Shown: piece by piece, positions 42,045 through 54,384 of the stretch | Layout of the letters: each line of letters starts with the position of its first letter | Numbering within the stretch: position 1 is the first letter of the stretch | NCBI RefSeq assembly: GCF_043290135.1 | Contig: NC_134702.1 | Span: 84,487,317 to 84,551,316, forward strand | Length of the DNA: 64,000 nucleotides | From: Rhipicephalus microplus | Taxonomy: Eukaryota; Arthropoda; Arachnida; Ixodida; Ixodidae | Direction of reading: 5' to 3' | The notes under the pieces: model-generated | The model's database searches: none | The model's input: the letters and a program-made list of their open reading frames with translations, nothing else | Told to the model about the DNA's origin: nothing | Program-made: the position numbers and the translations under genes

Positions 42045-43408
42045 CTCCATACCGACAGTTACAAACTTCCACTGACAATTTGAGAGCCCACATAAGACAC
42101 CTCTGCCGAGTTCCTGGTCACCATGTTGCAGTGTTGCCACTTCAAAGACCACAAGCTATGTTTTCAAAGATTATTTCTGCCCATAAAGAATGTCTTCCTT
42201 TTGGCTTCACTTCAGCAACAAGACCAGCGTCATCTCCGTGGTGCCTACAACAACCACAGGTGTGCCTCACTATTCCGTGAATAACGAACAAGAGCCGTCA
42301 ATCAACAGTGGTCCTACGACAGGTGACATTGTCGCCACTCAACGAAAAATATGGCCAGAGAACCCACATTTACACCGATGGATCAGTCTCGGCTGACAGC
42401 TCCACAGGTGCTGTTGTCATCCCAACGTACCAGGTCACTATAAAGCTCAAACTATCGCATAGGACAACATCCACAGCAGCGGAGCTTTCCGCCTCACGTG
42501 CTGCTATACTTTATATCGCGGAAGCCCGGCCTCAAAAATGGGCTGTGTTCTGTGACTCCAAGGCATCCCTTCAGAGTTTGCAATCAGCTTTACGAAAAAG
42601 GGTGCATCAACAACTAGTGAATGAAATAAGAGAAGTGCTTCACGAAGTTTTATCGAAAGGACATGACGTGGTGTTCCAGTGGTTACCGGGACATTGGTAT
42701 TGTCGGTAACGACCTTGCTGATAATGATGCCCCATCCGCCCACGCGGACGCCCAGACGACCCCAATTCCATTGTCGAGAACCGACGCTGCAAGGGGCCTT
42801 CACTCGTTCGCTAACACAATGTCGGAAACTTGGCTGAGTGACCCTAGTGTCGGGAACCGCCGCCTACACAAATTGGAACCATCGAGAAAACTTAAAGTTC
42901 TATCGGACCTCTCCCGCCAGGATGCAACTTCACTGTGCCGCCTGTGGTTAGGAGTAGCTTTTACGAAGGCGTACTCCTTTCGCATAGGAATGGCGGATAG
43001 CTCCCGATGTGAATCGGGCGACACTGACGAGACAATATAACATCTACTGTGTTCATGTGAACGTTTTGCGAGCGAACGCAACTTGCTGCGTGAAACGTTA
43101 GAGGCACTACACAGTAGACCGTTTTCCGAAGAGAAGAAAGATCCTTGGTTCATGGCTCTACGCGTCGCAGGCCAGCAAAGCGACGCGGGCATTGCTAAGT
43201 TTTCTAAAGACGACCAAACTACGCGACCGCTTATAAGCGTGCAATGGACAAGGTCACATCTACACACACGTTGCCCTTCACTTCTCTCTCTCTCTTCTCC
43301 TTTAATCTCCTCATTCCTTCCCCCAGTGCAGGGTAGCAAACCGGACGTGCGTCTGGTTGACCTCTCTGCCTTTCAATTCTTCCCTTCCTCCTCCTCCTCC
43401 TCTACCTA
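42045..43408 (+). pseudogene. Element C family fragment: RNase H and 3' end, 5'-truncated
   Basis: It begins inside the ORF2 thumb region (NLRAHIRHL against element C DLRTHIRHA), then RNase H with HIYTDGSVSADSSTGAVVI, STAAELSASRA and FCDSKASL. A frameshift near 42700 leads to GIVGNDLADNDA and a C-terminal region with LCRLWLGVAFTKAYSFRIGM, almost the same as element C. A stop follows at 43038, then the family 3' untranslated block (CAGGGTAGCAAACCGG) and a TCCTCC tail. Reverse transcriptase and endonuclease are absent. Confidence 0.88.
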
Positions 43409-43700
43409 AACCCCGTGCATCTTCACAGGAGCTACGCATATTTATACCTGGGCAACAAGTGCAAACTATGCAAAAGGGCTTCGTATAAACATATACTGTT
43501 GGAATGCCCCAAGTCATCAACAAGTTCTCCTGAGGACCTCCGGAGAAGTGGCGCCTGGCCCTGCTCAGCACGGAGGTCGAAGACCAAAAATGGGCTGAAC
43601 AGCAGGTCACTTATATAAGCTATGGGGAGGCAAGGCCTCCTGGTCTCTACCTGTGTTGTCTGGGCTGGGCCACAAACAAGACAGCTTTTGTAATAAAATT
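43409..43700 (+). pseudogene. 3' end fragment of another non-LTR element
   Basis: The plus strand reads YLGNKCKLCKRASYKHILLEC followed by SPEDLRRSGAW, matching the C-terminal Cys/His cluster and following helix of ORF2 proteins like A and F (EHMLWQC; HILSHC). It ends with TTTTGTAATAAAATTAG, containing AATAAA at 43692-43697. It abuts the tail of the C-family fragment exactly, so one probably inserted beside or into the other. Confidence 0.6.
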
Positions 43701-44098
43701 AGTTCACTCCGTTATGTCCTAGTAGTGCGAAGACTGAGGAAACAGCGGCACTGGTGGCTTTACCCTTCACCATTTCTTCCTCATTGCCCTCATTTCACCT
43801 TCCCACCTTCTTTCTGTACGGTAGTGTATACGACTATGCTTTGCTTAACCCTCTTTCCCATCCTGACCCCCTTTCCCACCCCCTTGATGTACTACATACT
43901 AAACATGGTTATGCTGTGTTTCCCTTCTCTTTTTGTTTCTTTCTGTATCTTATTTCACACTATCAATTTCTTTCTGTTTTTTACACTGACAATCTCAGAA
44001 TTAATTTCACTCTGTCAGCTCCTATTTCTACAACGAAAACTGTACATTGCTAAGAGAAACAAAAAACCGTTCGGCATTCGTGTTCCGAGCGGTCTCCA
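43701..44098. other. Pyrimidine-rich noncoding stretch
   Basis: From 43770 to about 44010 the plus strand is strongly C/T-rich. Open frames there are compositional. No gene is supported. Confidence 0.5.
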
Positions 44099-44641
44099 TT
44101 GGCTGTGCTGTCAGCTACGTCATTCTCAGTGTCGTGTCCAAGCACGCACGCCATTCGCTGCGTTGTGAGTGACGCCGTCCATCCCGTCGCAACCGTGGCA
44201 CCGAGCGCCCACGCATCAGTTTCTTCTGAGTGCTTCCATATGGGTAAGTCACGGATAACTTTAGAAGAGCACCGACAGCGGGAACGTGGGAGAGCTCGCA
44301 CGCGCCGGGCTGACGGTGCAGTCCAGGCCCAAGAAGTGGTCCAGGAGGCCGAGTGCCGGCAGCAACTGCGTACCGATGATCCTGCAGCCTTCCAAGCCAC
44401 GGTAAATAACGAACGGGAATGCAAGCGCCGGGGACGGGCGGGTCCAGCAAACCACGCCGCTGCAGTCGCGATGTCAAACGTTTGCAAGAACGCCGCGCCG
44501 AACAAGCGCCGTTGCGGGTACGACAGCACCAACGTGACGACTGCGGGAGCGTGTTCGCCGGAACGAGAGTTTCTTCAGTGGCACTTTGGCTTCGGCTGCC
44601 ACTGTGACTACCTGTGGTTCGAGAATAACCACTGTGATTAA
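44099..44641 (+). pseudogene. Charged-repeat ORF, possible Helitron-type N-terminal remnant
   Basis: Open for 180 residues; an internal Met gives MGKSRITLEEHRQRERGRAR. The following segments RRADGAVQAQEVVQEAECR and RTDDPAAFQATVNNERECKR look like decayed units of a basic/acidic repeat built on R-x-x-D-P-A and E-x-E. The C-terminus reads REFLQWHFGFGCHCDYLWFE. Tick repeat proteins with such units and a final FG-C-x-x-C-LWF block occur ahead of Helitron-type replicase/helicase regions, as I recall. No helicase domain follows here, so the copy would be a fragment. A host gene is less likely. Confidence 0.35.
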
Positions 44642-45670
44642 AGCGTTGCAAAACGCATTTCACTGCTCATTACACTCCTCCGTGACCGTGATCATGCAAG
44701 GCTCGATGTGCGGCCTGTGAAATAAACACTGTTGTAAATCCAAGCCAAACATGTGTCTAACCACATTAAGAAGCACAAACATGTAAGCAATAATTGTGAA
44801 AGGCTTGAGCGCAGCGTCGGGTGGAACCCACTGCTAAACACAGGGGATGCACGTTTCAGATTTCGCTAGTTAACCGCTGGTACGGAGTGCTTGCGCGGGG
44901 ATTTGTTTTGCTAGCGTTGTTTCGTTTTTTTTTTCCCAAAGCAATGGTTCCCATAAATGTTTGGCCTGGTAACGTGACTGAATAGCCCTCCGCGAAGTGA
45001 TGTTTACTAATGATAGCGCACAATGTGAGAATTAATGAAAAAACACTTCTTCAGACTTCGCTGACGGACATCCCAGAAAAGAATTGCGTCTTTTCAGCTA
45101 ACAAAGCAATCTTTTATTACCTCCAGCAGATCACTCAGGCGGCCGTTAACAGAAGAGCCTTTTTTTTTCTAAATGAAATGTCGTTCGATATGTTTTACCT
45201 CATGGGTATGCTCAGCTTATGGATGACACGTATGTAAGGCCATAACGGGGACCTCGCGATTTCTTCAAGCACACACTTTATTCGAATGGCTATTCGCCTA
45301 AATGACATTTATGACGAACTCGACAATAAAACGTGCTGGTACACCATCTTGCTGAGGAGCTCGGCCTCGCCACCTTTCTTGTATAGCACGATTTGAAGAA
45401 CTAGAGCTGTGCACGGACCTAATTTACGAGCCCGAGCCCGACTAGAGCCCACAGACTGCATCGAAGGCCCACTCTAGCCCGGCGCAATCAGACTGCGAGC
45501 CCACCCGGCCGGGCCCGAAGTACACAAACAAAAGCCCCGGCCCGGCCCGACTTGACGTGCAGGTTTTCTGCAAAGGCAAAATATCATTTTCCGACAATTT
45601 GGCGTTTCATTCAACAATGCAATCTGAAACATTAGCAAACGATATTTTACAGTGACTGCATAGACAAATT
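44642..45670. other. Noncoding; GCCCG-rich patch at 45430-45540
   Basis: No gene recognised. Bases 45430-45540 have many GAGCCCG and GGCCCGG words, in contrast to the AT-rich surroundings. It may be another repeat family; nothing here proves it. Confidence 0.45.
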
Positions 45671-45837
<167 letters not shown>

Positions 45838-46061
45838 TCGGGTTTCGCATACCAAAACCATGATCATGAAAGAGGCCGAAGTGGAGGACTCCGTAAATTT
45901 CGACCATGTGTTGTTGTTTATTTTGCACTGACACCGCACAGTGCACGTGCCTGTACTATTTCGCCTCCATCGAAATGCAGCCGCTGCGGCCGGCAGCGAA
46001 CCCGCGACTATCACCTCAGAAGTCGAGTGCCTTAACCACTGCTCCACCGTGGCGGACGGAT
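45838..46061 (-). mobile_element. Ruka-like SINE, diverged
   Basis: The minus strand begins CCGCCACGGTGGAGCAGTGG with an A-box-like TGGAGCAGTGG and a B-box-like GGGTTCGCTGCC, followed by TTTCGATGGAGGCGAAAT, GGTCGAAATTTACGGAG and a 3' end in GGTTTTGGTATGCG. A short ACAACAACA-type insertion lies in its middle (45910-45920). More diverged than the copy at 22718. Confidence 0.85.
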
Positions 46062-46708
46062 ACATTACACGGTGTAGTGTTCAAATTAAAATGTGTCAAG
46101 TAATTTGGGCTACAGTTTAGTGTGGCGTTTCAGCATCACACTTTCCCCCACAACGAAGTTCCGTTCACTGGTAGCCGGAATCGAATTTAATTTTTCTCGG
46201 GCGTAGCACGCCTGGGATATTTAGACTGCTTGTTATTCCAAAAGTTTGGAGCCTCAGATGCAGGACAAGGGGTGATTCCATAGACAGATAGTCATAAAGC
46301 TCATTGTCCATGCTCATCGCTACGTGCTGAAAAGAATTTCGACACAACGTCTATATTTTGGACCTGATACGGGCTTCGCACCTTGCTCGGCCTGCCCGAT
46401 AAGGAAACAAGGCAACCTGAGGCTGGCCCAGGCACGGGATGAAGAAACGTCGGCCTACCTCAGCCTCGTCCGCCGGAAGGGACGGGCTCAGGCTTTCGGG
46501 CTACCTGGGGTATGTGCACCTCATAAAGAAGAGCTGGCGCTGCACTAATGCCCTTTATGTTCACCGTATCCTTAGTAACGCTTTCAACCCTTATGTGGTT
46601 TTACATCTGTTTCACACTATTTTCCCCTTTTAATAGCGAGGATTATTTCAGTCAATGCTTTCACGCCCGAAGGCCGTCGTAGATCTGAGATAGTGGGGAA
46701 ATGTAACG
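46062..46708. other. No supported gene
   Basis: A short plus-strand frame at 46370-46548 (ETSAYLSLVRRKGRAQAFG) lacks a recognised motif. The rest is noncoding. Confidence 0.4.
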
Positions 46709-46915
46709 ACGAAAAGTGGGCAAATCCCACTACACTTATGTGCCTACCGCCACTCCCGCTTGACTCACTACTCCCGCAACTCACCACTACGGCCACGCCC
46801 CTCCTCTAGTTCATTCTCACTTCATTCAATCTACCTAATTCATCCCACTTAATTCAAAATACGCACGCCCCAGCCTCGCTGTTTCATTAGTGTTCGCCAA
46901 GCGAAGCTGGCTGGA
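46709..46915 (+). repeat. Dispersed repeat, copy 2 (partner at 1060-1285)
   Basis: Matches 1060-1285 in order: TATGTGCCT, ACTCACCACTACG, TTCATTCAAT and GCTGTTTCAT, GCCAAGC. Class unknown. Confidence 0.7.
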
Positions 46916-49900
46916 TTTTTCAAATGCACATTATGATACGCATTTGAATAAATACCGTGAAATAAAAAAAAGATGCAAGTGGGGTTATGACTCTCGCCTT
47001 GGGACCACGCCTACGTGGGCCGTAATACACCTAGCGCTTTCGTTTGTTTTGTTTTGGTTAATTCACTTCTGTTTTTCCTCTACTCTAATCTCTCTCTTGC
47101 TTTCTTCCCACTTTCCTTATGAGGGATTCTTGAAAGAGAGAGGAAAAGGGGTCAAGTTTCTGTCTGCCGAATATGGCGACACGGCTAAGCTCCTTGTAAG
47201 GAATGGGAAAAGGGGATAAAAGGAACAGTAGAAAGATAAATGTGAAGGAGCACTTGTCGCACACGAGTGAAGAAAGAGGAGAGCAGAGATAAGAGAGATG
47301 GGGGACACGGTAGAACTAGTCCGAGGACGGTGCACCGATCGGCGAGATCTGGCACCGGGAATCACGGACAACACAACCATTGAGCCCGAAATCCACCAAG
47401 CGAGTCCAACCAGCGCCTGCTGGTCGAACGCATTGCTAGGTGACGCAAGATGCCGTGGCGTGAGTATAGGGAGGAGTTCTTATCTAACACCGGGCGGGTT
47501 TTTTCCCAAGGTGAAATAATTCTGCTTTTTAAAGGGGAAGAAATGTAAGCAGATCTCACGTACCACAGGAATCGATGTTATTTGCAGTCTGATAATTAAT
47601 CGGAGTGCGAGGAGCACGCAAGGAGGTTACAGTCACAGATCAAGTGCCGCACATCTTTTCGAATGACTGATATTCGAGCGACTTGGTTGCTGTTCAACAT
47701 GTTGCGTGGATTCAGTGCGATGGAACGAGTAGAGAGGACACCGATATTTCGGGACACTGTGTGTATTTCTGAGCACGTGAATAAGGCAATCAGAAAAATT
47801 ATGGAGCTTTCTACATCCACAATGAAGACCACAGCACTGTTAGCGTGCCTTCCATTTCCTGGTACGACCGCTTATTAATGAGAACTAATGACAATTTTGT
47901 CGAGGAAAGTATCGATGATGTTATTTGAAGCGAGTGTAATGTAAGTGTGAATTGTAAAGTCCCAGACATCTCCGACGGTGGCAAATGATCTTTTCGTCGA
48001 CTTTTCTTTCTTGCCATTTACATTATAGTTTTTTTCCGGTATAACCCCCCATACTTTACTTGATATCATTTTCTGTTAGTTCTCTATAATATGTTGTCTA
48101 ACAAAAATGAGCCCTTAAGTTTACACTTCTTGCTGTATGACAGAGTAATCTATTTTTTTTTTGAATGGTTTTGTCACCTCTACGGTGGACACCTGATACG
48201 GTCGTTCTGCTCAGTCCACCTTCAATCTTTTCAGGTTTATCCTCTGTTTGTTGTTATCGGCATGTGTTAACGTGGCTATAGGTGAAGTTTCAACGTCTGC
48301 GTTTATGTGCTAATAAAGTTAATTGTGATAACAACCAGTGTTCGTGTCCCTTCTTTACAGCTGTGCGTGTTGTGCCGCCCTGAATCCACTGAACATCTCG
48401 AATTCATTACGAATGGAGTGCATGAATGATATTTCGTTTCCTACAGTTCGTCGATTTGTGTGTATGTGCATGTGTGTGTGCGTGTATGTGTGTGTGTATT
48501 TGTGCGTGTGTATGTGTTGCTGTGCATCTGGAGTTTGTGTGTAGCTTTATATCTTAACCAAGTGGTCATGTGAATCCTATAGTGCTGTTATGCACCTGTA
48601 CTATATTAAGCGTCGCATTTAGCACCACTCTTTGAAGGGGCTTAGTGCTTATGTGAATTACCGAGTCTTCACAGGTTTATACGAGCTGCCTCAATGTGCG
48701 ATTGTATACGTTGTTTTTCCATAGATGTGACCATCAGTAACCCTGCTGTCCGTGAAAAAGAATATCCGGCGCTTTAGGAAAGGGTCAGCTGCTCCTAAAC
48801 AACACTTAAAATTATTAAATTACTTCTCATCGAACCAGAAAGAGAAGCATTTACAGTGTACAACAATGAATAGTCGCCTGCACTTTCATCTCCACGTGCT
48901 GGCGGCGCTAGAAGCCGTAAAACGCTTTTTAGCGAGACCACAGCCATGGGCGCTTGCCGCTATGCTCGTCAGATGGCGCGGCGTGCCCTAAGCGCTTTTT
49001 CCCACTGCATCGTCTGCTACGGAATTGAACCGGCTTGCTTTAGCAGACGACGCGTCTGCATCAGTGGTTACAGTCGTGTGCGGAGAGCGCGCGCGCGCGA
49101 GCGCAGCGTTGAAGCCTCACATCTCTGGTTTATAATCGCCGTTGGCACAACGAGACTCTTCGACAAAGGGCGCGCAAGTGACTGCGATGGCACGTGAGTG
49201 GTTCGGCCGGCGTTTCTTTGCTCGAGCTAGGCCTTCGCATATGTGGCAGCACGTACTCACACCTCCGGTGCTCGCTTTGTTTCGCGAGCGACGTTTAAAT
49301 AACGCTTCTCAGACCTTCTCCCATTTCTCAGAGTATAGGAAGCACTTGGACATTTTGGTTAGAGTAGTCCTAAAGAAGTATTAGTATTTCAGCGAGATGT
49401 GCTATACTTCACCAACGTTCACTTCAGTGAAACCCGCATGCATAACGACATCACGCCTGTAGGGTTGTGCCAATATAGGAGAATTCAAAGGGATGAATCC
49501 AATATTATGCTATTCGATTCGAGGGCAGAGTTCAGAAATGACTGTCCGGTAGTACAGGTATTTTTGTTCATACCGATACTGCTAATACAGATCTGCTAAT
49601 ACTGCTAATCTGCGATACTGCTAATACAGTCTGATTGATTTGGCGCGGCATATCTATAATTTCGAATAGTGCCAAAGACTTGAGGCAAATAAAATAGCTG
49701 CTGTATAGAGTGTCCTGCTTCTTCTGCAAGACCTTATTTTGCGCTATCTTCTGTTTCTAGGTTTATCAAGCAAATTGCAGTATGCTTTAAAACATCACAC
49801 TTGCGGGATCAGACATAAAACAGGAATTAAAAATAGGGGATACCTGTGGCATTATTATATACAAAAAACGTGAGAACCTCCGTATCAGAGAGCAGGCTGT

Positions 49901-51884
49901 CGATCATTCATAAAGCAACGATTGGGTGGATGTATAGCTCTCTCGTTACTTTCAGAAAATCACTGTGCATACCAGGACGCTTCTAGTTTATTTAAAACGT
50001 TCGCACATGTGATTTCACACTTGACGGAATTCATTCGAATGATATTAACTTCACATCTTTATGATACTAGGATGCACGCATCATATATTGATTAGCAGTA
50101 AAGATGGCACGTTAGTTCAAAACTGTTCCGCGGGTGCCCAACGCTTGACTCTATCCGCTTGTGGTATTATTCGATTTTGATACCCATTCAGTGTCGTTTC
50201 GCAAGTGATAACTTTCGCGTCTACTGTTTCTTCTGTTCGATTTCACTCATATAAAGAGGTTAAATGGTTATGTCTAAGTGTAAATGTAGAAATGAATATC
50301 AGAATCTTGACAGACTCTTAACCTAACACTATTGAGGACTTGTAAGTCTTTTCTGGAAGAAAAAAAAACTTTGACAGACCAAGTTTTTTTTTCTATGTCA
50401 CCTAACGAAAGTTTGATATAAATGCTCTAAATGGGCTATCGAACAAGTGCAAAGTTTAGCTTATTCTATAACGTGCTGGATGTCGATCACTTCTTGGCAT
50501 ACTGCAAAAGATGCGAAAATACATTAAAGCTATCGTGTGAACATCAGTTGTGTGGACTGAAACTTTTGACTAAAAAAAAAAGCGCCACTGTACATACGAA
50601 GCAACAGAACCTTATAATTTAAAATAATTAATGAGAAGCAATGTCACACGTTACAAAAGAAGCCCCATTGATTAAACAATCCAGGTCACATCTTCTTTAT
50701 CGCTGATACTATTTTTCTACATTAACTAATATAACCAGCTAAACAGCATCACTCTCTATCAAAATAAAATATCGCTTTGTTATTGAAGCAGCCAAGATCG
50801 TACAGCAAAAAAAAGCTTCACGCTGACAATAAATACAGCAGAAATTATAATCGAGGAGGCATTGCCACAAAAAATGAAATAGTGAGTTCTTTCTTATGAA
50901 CATATGAAAGCTGGAAAGTGAAATCGTTGTTTTTCCGGTAAGCGGTGGCCGGACGAAGAGCCACACAACGCCCGCGAAATACGGGTGATCGCTCACAAAT
51001 GCGAATAAATTCTGTGAGCGAGGTCAAAGATTTTTCAATGCCATTTTTGGTTTGGTCCAGGCCTGACATTTATTACCTACGAAGTATAACTTACCCACCA
51101 AACACTTTCGCGTCATGGAGAACTTTCAACCACTCTTTCAGCCGAATTGTGAACCCGATTGAAATTTGTTCCGACTCACGTGAAGACAGGCTGGATCGAT
51201 GGAGAAGAAAACTAAAAAAATTGCGTTTATTGAAATGAAAATTGTCGACTAAGGACACTCGGTCGTGCTTTTAGTATTCCTTGTCTTTCTGTGTTACGTT
51301 TGTGTTATGTTCTGGTTTATACATAAAAAAATACGACAGATGAAAAAAAGCAATATCTTTCTATCAGATAGCATTTATTGTTTTGTGTCAACTGATGTAG
51401 GTTAAAAAAAAAACTCCACACTCGAGTTGAATATTTCAGCAGCTATAACTTTCTTCTTTCATTTGCGTGGTCTGTTATGTATAGTAAACAATCAAATCAT
51501 GCAATTCATATAATGTGTCTTTATTTGTACTACACATACGATTGGGGTTGTTGCTAAAAAATAAAAAATACCATTTCCGTTTGTAAATTGACAGAACCAC
51601 ATCACAGTTGCGGATTCCGACTTCTTAGAGTGTCGAAGTACTTGCATACTATTTTGTCGAAGTACTTGCATAATATTTCGCGTTTGTGCAACGAGTGCAA
51701 TAAAAGAAAATATCTCTGTCAATTTGAATGACGATCATATCTGGTGTTTTGTGGCACAATGGTCATTTGATAGCCAAAGAGAGCCAGTTGATGGAACTCC
51801 TGTCAATTTGAATGTCATCGACCTGCTTTCACCATGTGAGTAATTTGTGAACGGTATGGGCAAAAATAAGTGAATTTCTACCAA
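46916..51884. other. About 5 kb with no supported gene; GT-rich tract at 48457-48542
   Basis: Only short, motif-free frames occur. A TGTG-rich microsatellite with interruptions covers 48457-48542. A GC-rich patch with GCGCGCGCGC lies at about 49088-49099. This is the emptiest region of the window; I see no element ends in it. Confidence 0.5.
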
Positions 51885-52018
51885 ACCTGGGCGACCAAGC
51901 ACGCCCGTGAGGCGGCGTCGAGGCAAGCCCCTGATATCCCCTCATGGGAGGCCTAGGCCCGGCCACCTAAACCTGCTGGTTTCTGACAATAAAGTTTATT
52001 CCTACTCCTCCTACAGAG
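51885..52018 (+). pseudogene. 3' end fragment of a non-LTR element
   Basis: The plus strand reads WATKHAREAASRQAPDIPSW then a stop, comparable to element A (AVHQAREAAEELGISVPTW). It is followed by GGCCCGGCCACC, AATAAA at 51988-51993 and a CTCCTCCTAC end. Only the last ORF2 codons and 3' untranslated region remain, a typical severe 5' truncation. Confidence 0.7.
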
Positions 52019-52309
52019 TTTCTTGTTCGCTTCCAGACACAGATCTTTATCCTCACAGTCTCGAAAATGGAATTTCAAAATATTTGAATAAATCAGTCAT
52101 TATCATACAAAAATGTGCGCAATATGTAAAACATTGAACACTATCACCTTACAAACATGCGTATAACTTTGTGAGATTGCTGTCATTAACTTGGTTAGGA
52201 GCACTTAGTTTAACAATATATTTAGCATTGTGATAATTACAGTTATTCTTACTCGGGGCATCACTCATCGATAACTGCAACTTGAGTAAAATTAAGAAAA
52301 AAAATCAGC
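52019..52309. other. No recognisable feature
   Basis: AT-rich noncoding spacer. Confidence 0.45.
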
Positions 52310-52970
52310 AGGTTCCACATACCAGAGGAGTCGATAATATGCGAAGCATGCAGAGGGCAAAGTGGCCGTAGTGTGAAATATTATTGAGTAAAACGTTACG
52401 AAATGATCCCCGCCGCTGTGGTACAGTGGCTAAGGTACTCGGCTGCTGACCCGCAGGTCGCCGAATCGATTCCCGGCTGCGACGGCAACATTTTCAGCGG
52501 AGGCAAAAGTGATGTATACGCCCGTGTGCTCACAATTGGGTGCGTGTCAAAGAACCCAAGGTGGTCGAAATTTGCGGGGTCGTCCACTACGGCGTTTCTC
52601 ATAATCATATGGTAGTTTTGGGACATTAAACTTCACATATCGATCAATCGATTGTTAAGAAATGACGCTACATGTACGTACAAATACACTATAGACGTAT
52701 GTTGAGCAGTCGCATATGTTTAATGTAGGAAGTTGTTTACAGTTACGTAACGATGACAAGAGCAACATGAACGTTACCAACACCAGAAGTAGTAAGCTGA
52801 TATGCATAGAGTGCTCGTGCTTGCGAGCATGATTTTCCCTGGCTAGTGCTATATACGTAGACCGATTTCAGTCGATGGCGCTTAGTTAGATAATTGAAGT
52901 TAACCTTAGGTGACGTCTGTACCATGGCAGTACATATGTAATGTTTACAAAATTAGACCATCACCACAAT
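52310..52970 (+). repeat. Dispersed noncoding repeat, copy 3, split by a SINE
   Basis: Blocks at 52310-52400 and 52666-52970 match 26190-26590 and 39293-39510: CAGGTTCCACATACC, GAAATGACGCTAC, CGATGACAAGAGC, ACACCAGAAG and GTACATATGTAATGTTTA. The SINE at 52407-52653 interrupts it with a clear TSD, so the repeat is older than the SINE. Confidence 0.75.
52407..52653 (+). mobile_element. Ruka-like SINE, full length
   Basis: 247 bp, flanked by 12-bp repeats GTTACGAAATGA (52395-52406) and GTTAAGAAATGA (52654-52665), one mismatch. A box TGGTACAGTGG; the B-box region reads GAATCGATTCCC. The 3' half retains ATAATCATATGGTAGTTTTG and ends CGATCAATCGA. Somewhat diverged from the copy at 22718. Confidence 0.9.
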
Positions 52971-53755
52971 TGGTGAACCTCACCACTACTCATTCCTTGA
53001 CTTTATACAAGAAAAAAAAATCTGCACAGATTCGTTTGAATTGAAAAATTATTATACTTAATGGCAGACTTTCGAAAAAAATTACACCTGCACAGGTTGT
53101 TTTTCCAAAGCAGTGTCGAGACTAAGAGTGGGTCTGTGGCATAGAATACTTGATTGTCACGCACAATGATTGGGTTCTGCTGGCTGTGACCCTGATACTT
53201 ATTCCTTGCGTTCCTCGGCGTAGCGCCGCTGATGCCAGTTCTTCTTAACACTGTCGCATTTAAATTATCAATGTCCGTTGTCCTCGTTCCTAGGTAGATT
53301 TAAAATGTCAATCTCCTGCGGCGCATACCCGCATATCGCGGCCCATAGTATACGGGTATGTGCCGCACGTGTCTAGAGGCAAGGGTCTGACGACGTACGC
53401 GACGGGATTTCCATGTTATTCATGACGTGAACAGCGAGACACGTTTGTCAAAGCTTCTTAGGTGTTTATGCATGCGCGTGTGTGTATATACTAATCCTTT
53501 TACCAGCGTATACACAAAGCCTGGACACTTGCATTGTCATTTAAACAATATAGCACGTTCTCTGTCACTGCCCTCGTTACAGCGAGCAAAGACGGCAGCT
53601 AGCTGCTGCGTGAGCTCGCCTTGACGACAGACCCATGTCAGAACAGTCAGTGCTTGAAACGTGACATAATCTGTCTACGCAAAGAAAATTAGTGAAGGCA
53701 TTATTGAACTTTTTGCGTGGTACTGACCTATTGAATAGGCTATAGCACCCAGCTC
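52971..53755. other. No recognisable feature
   Basis: Noncoding. Short frames have no motif. Confidence 0.45.
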
Positions 53756-53915
53756 ACTTTTTTTTTGTCTTTCGCGCGTCTTTTTCGCTCTTCGCTTTCT
53801 TTCCCATCTTTATTCCCTATTCTCCCTTCCCTTTGTGCAGGGTAGCAAACCAAATGCTCCAATTTCTGGTTAACCACCTTGCCTTTCCTCCATTTTCTCT
53901 CTCTCTCTCTTTGTA
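53756..53915 (+). mobile_element. Orphan 3' untranslated end of the element C family
   Basis: Contains TGTGCAGGGTAGCAAACC, TTTCTGGTTAACC and TTGCCTTTCCTCC followed by CTCTCTCTCTCT, matching the 3' blocks at 22510-22636 and 43270-43408. No ORF2 codons remain upstream, so only the 3' terminus was copied. Confidence 0.7.
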
Positions 53916-54384
53916 CACATGCTGTCGGCACAAAGCGCTTGGTGTTAGCGGGTGGTTTGTTAAGTGTTCTCTCTAGCTGAGTTCGCACAATGCTCTCCCG
54001 TAAGAAGACACTAAAAGAAGCATTTTCTTTGATCAGTACGCACCGCTTGCTACCCGTCACGTTGACAATTACCCGTTCGCGATGATGAGCTATCGTAAGA
54101 CGCTAATGAAAAGCGCGTCGTCTCGAGTTACTCATCTCCCTCCAAGCGCTGTCTCGTCTCCGTTTCGGCTAGATCCAACTCATTTGAAAAGAACCCTGGG
54201 TCTGCATAAACAACGAAGTTTAAATATATACGTACCCTGGTGCCGTGGCTATGCTTTATTTGCATAATTTCCCAGACCAATCGTCCGCAACACTTGTTTG
54301 TAAGTGCTTCGTTATGCTATAAACTACGACTGAACGAAGCATGTCAGAAAACAGCGACGCTCCGTTACAGTTGGTCTGATTATT
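53916..54384. other. No recognisable feature
   Basis: Noncoding spacer with no recognised repeat. Confidence 0.4.

Noticed and set aside
46916..51884. Host gene in the 5-kb quiet region
   Set aside because: Only short frames without motifs or convincing splice structure are present.
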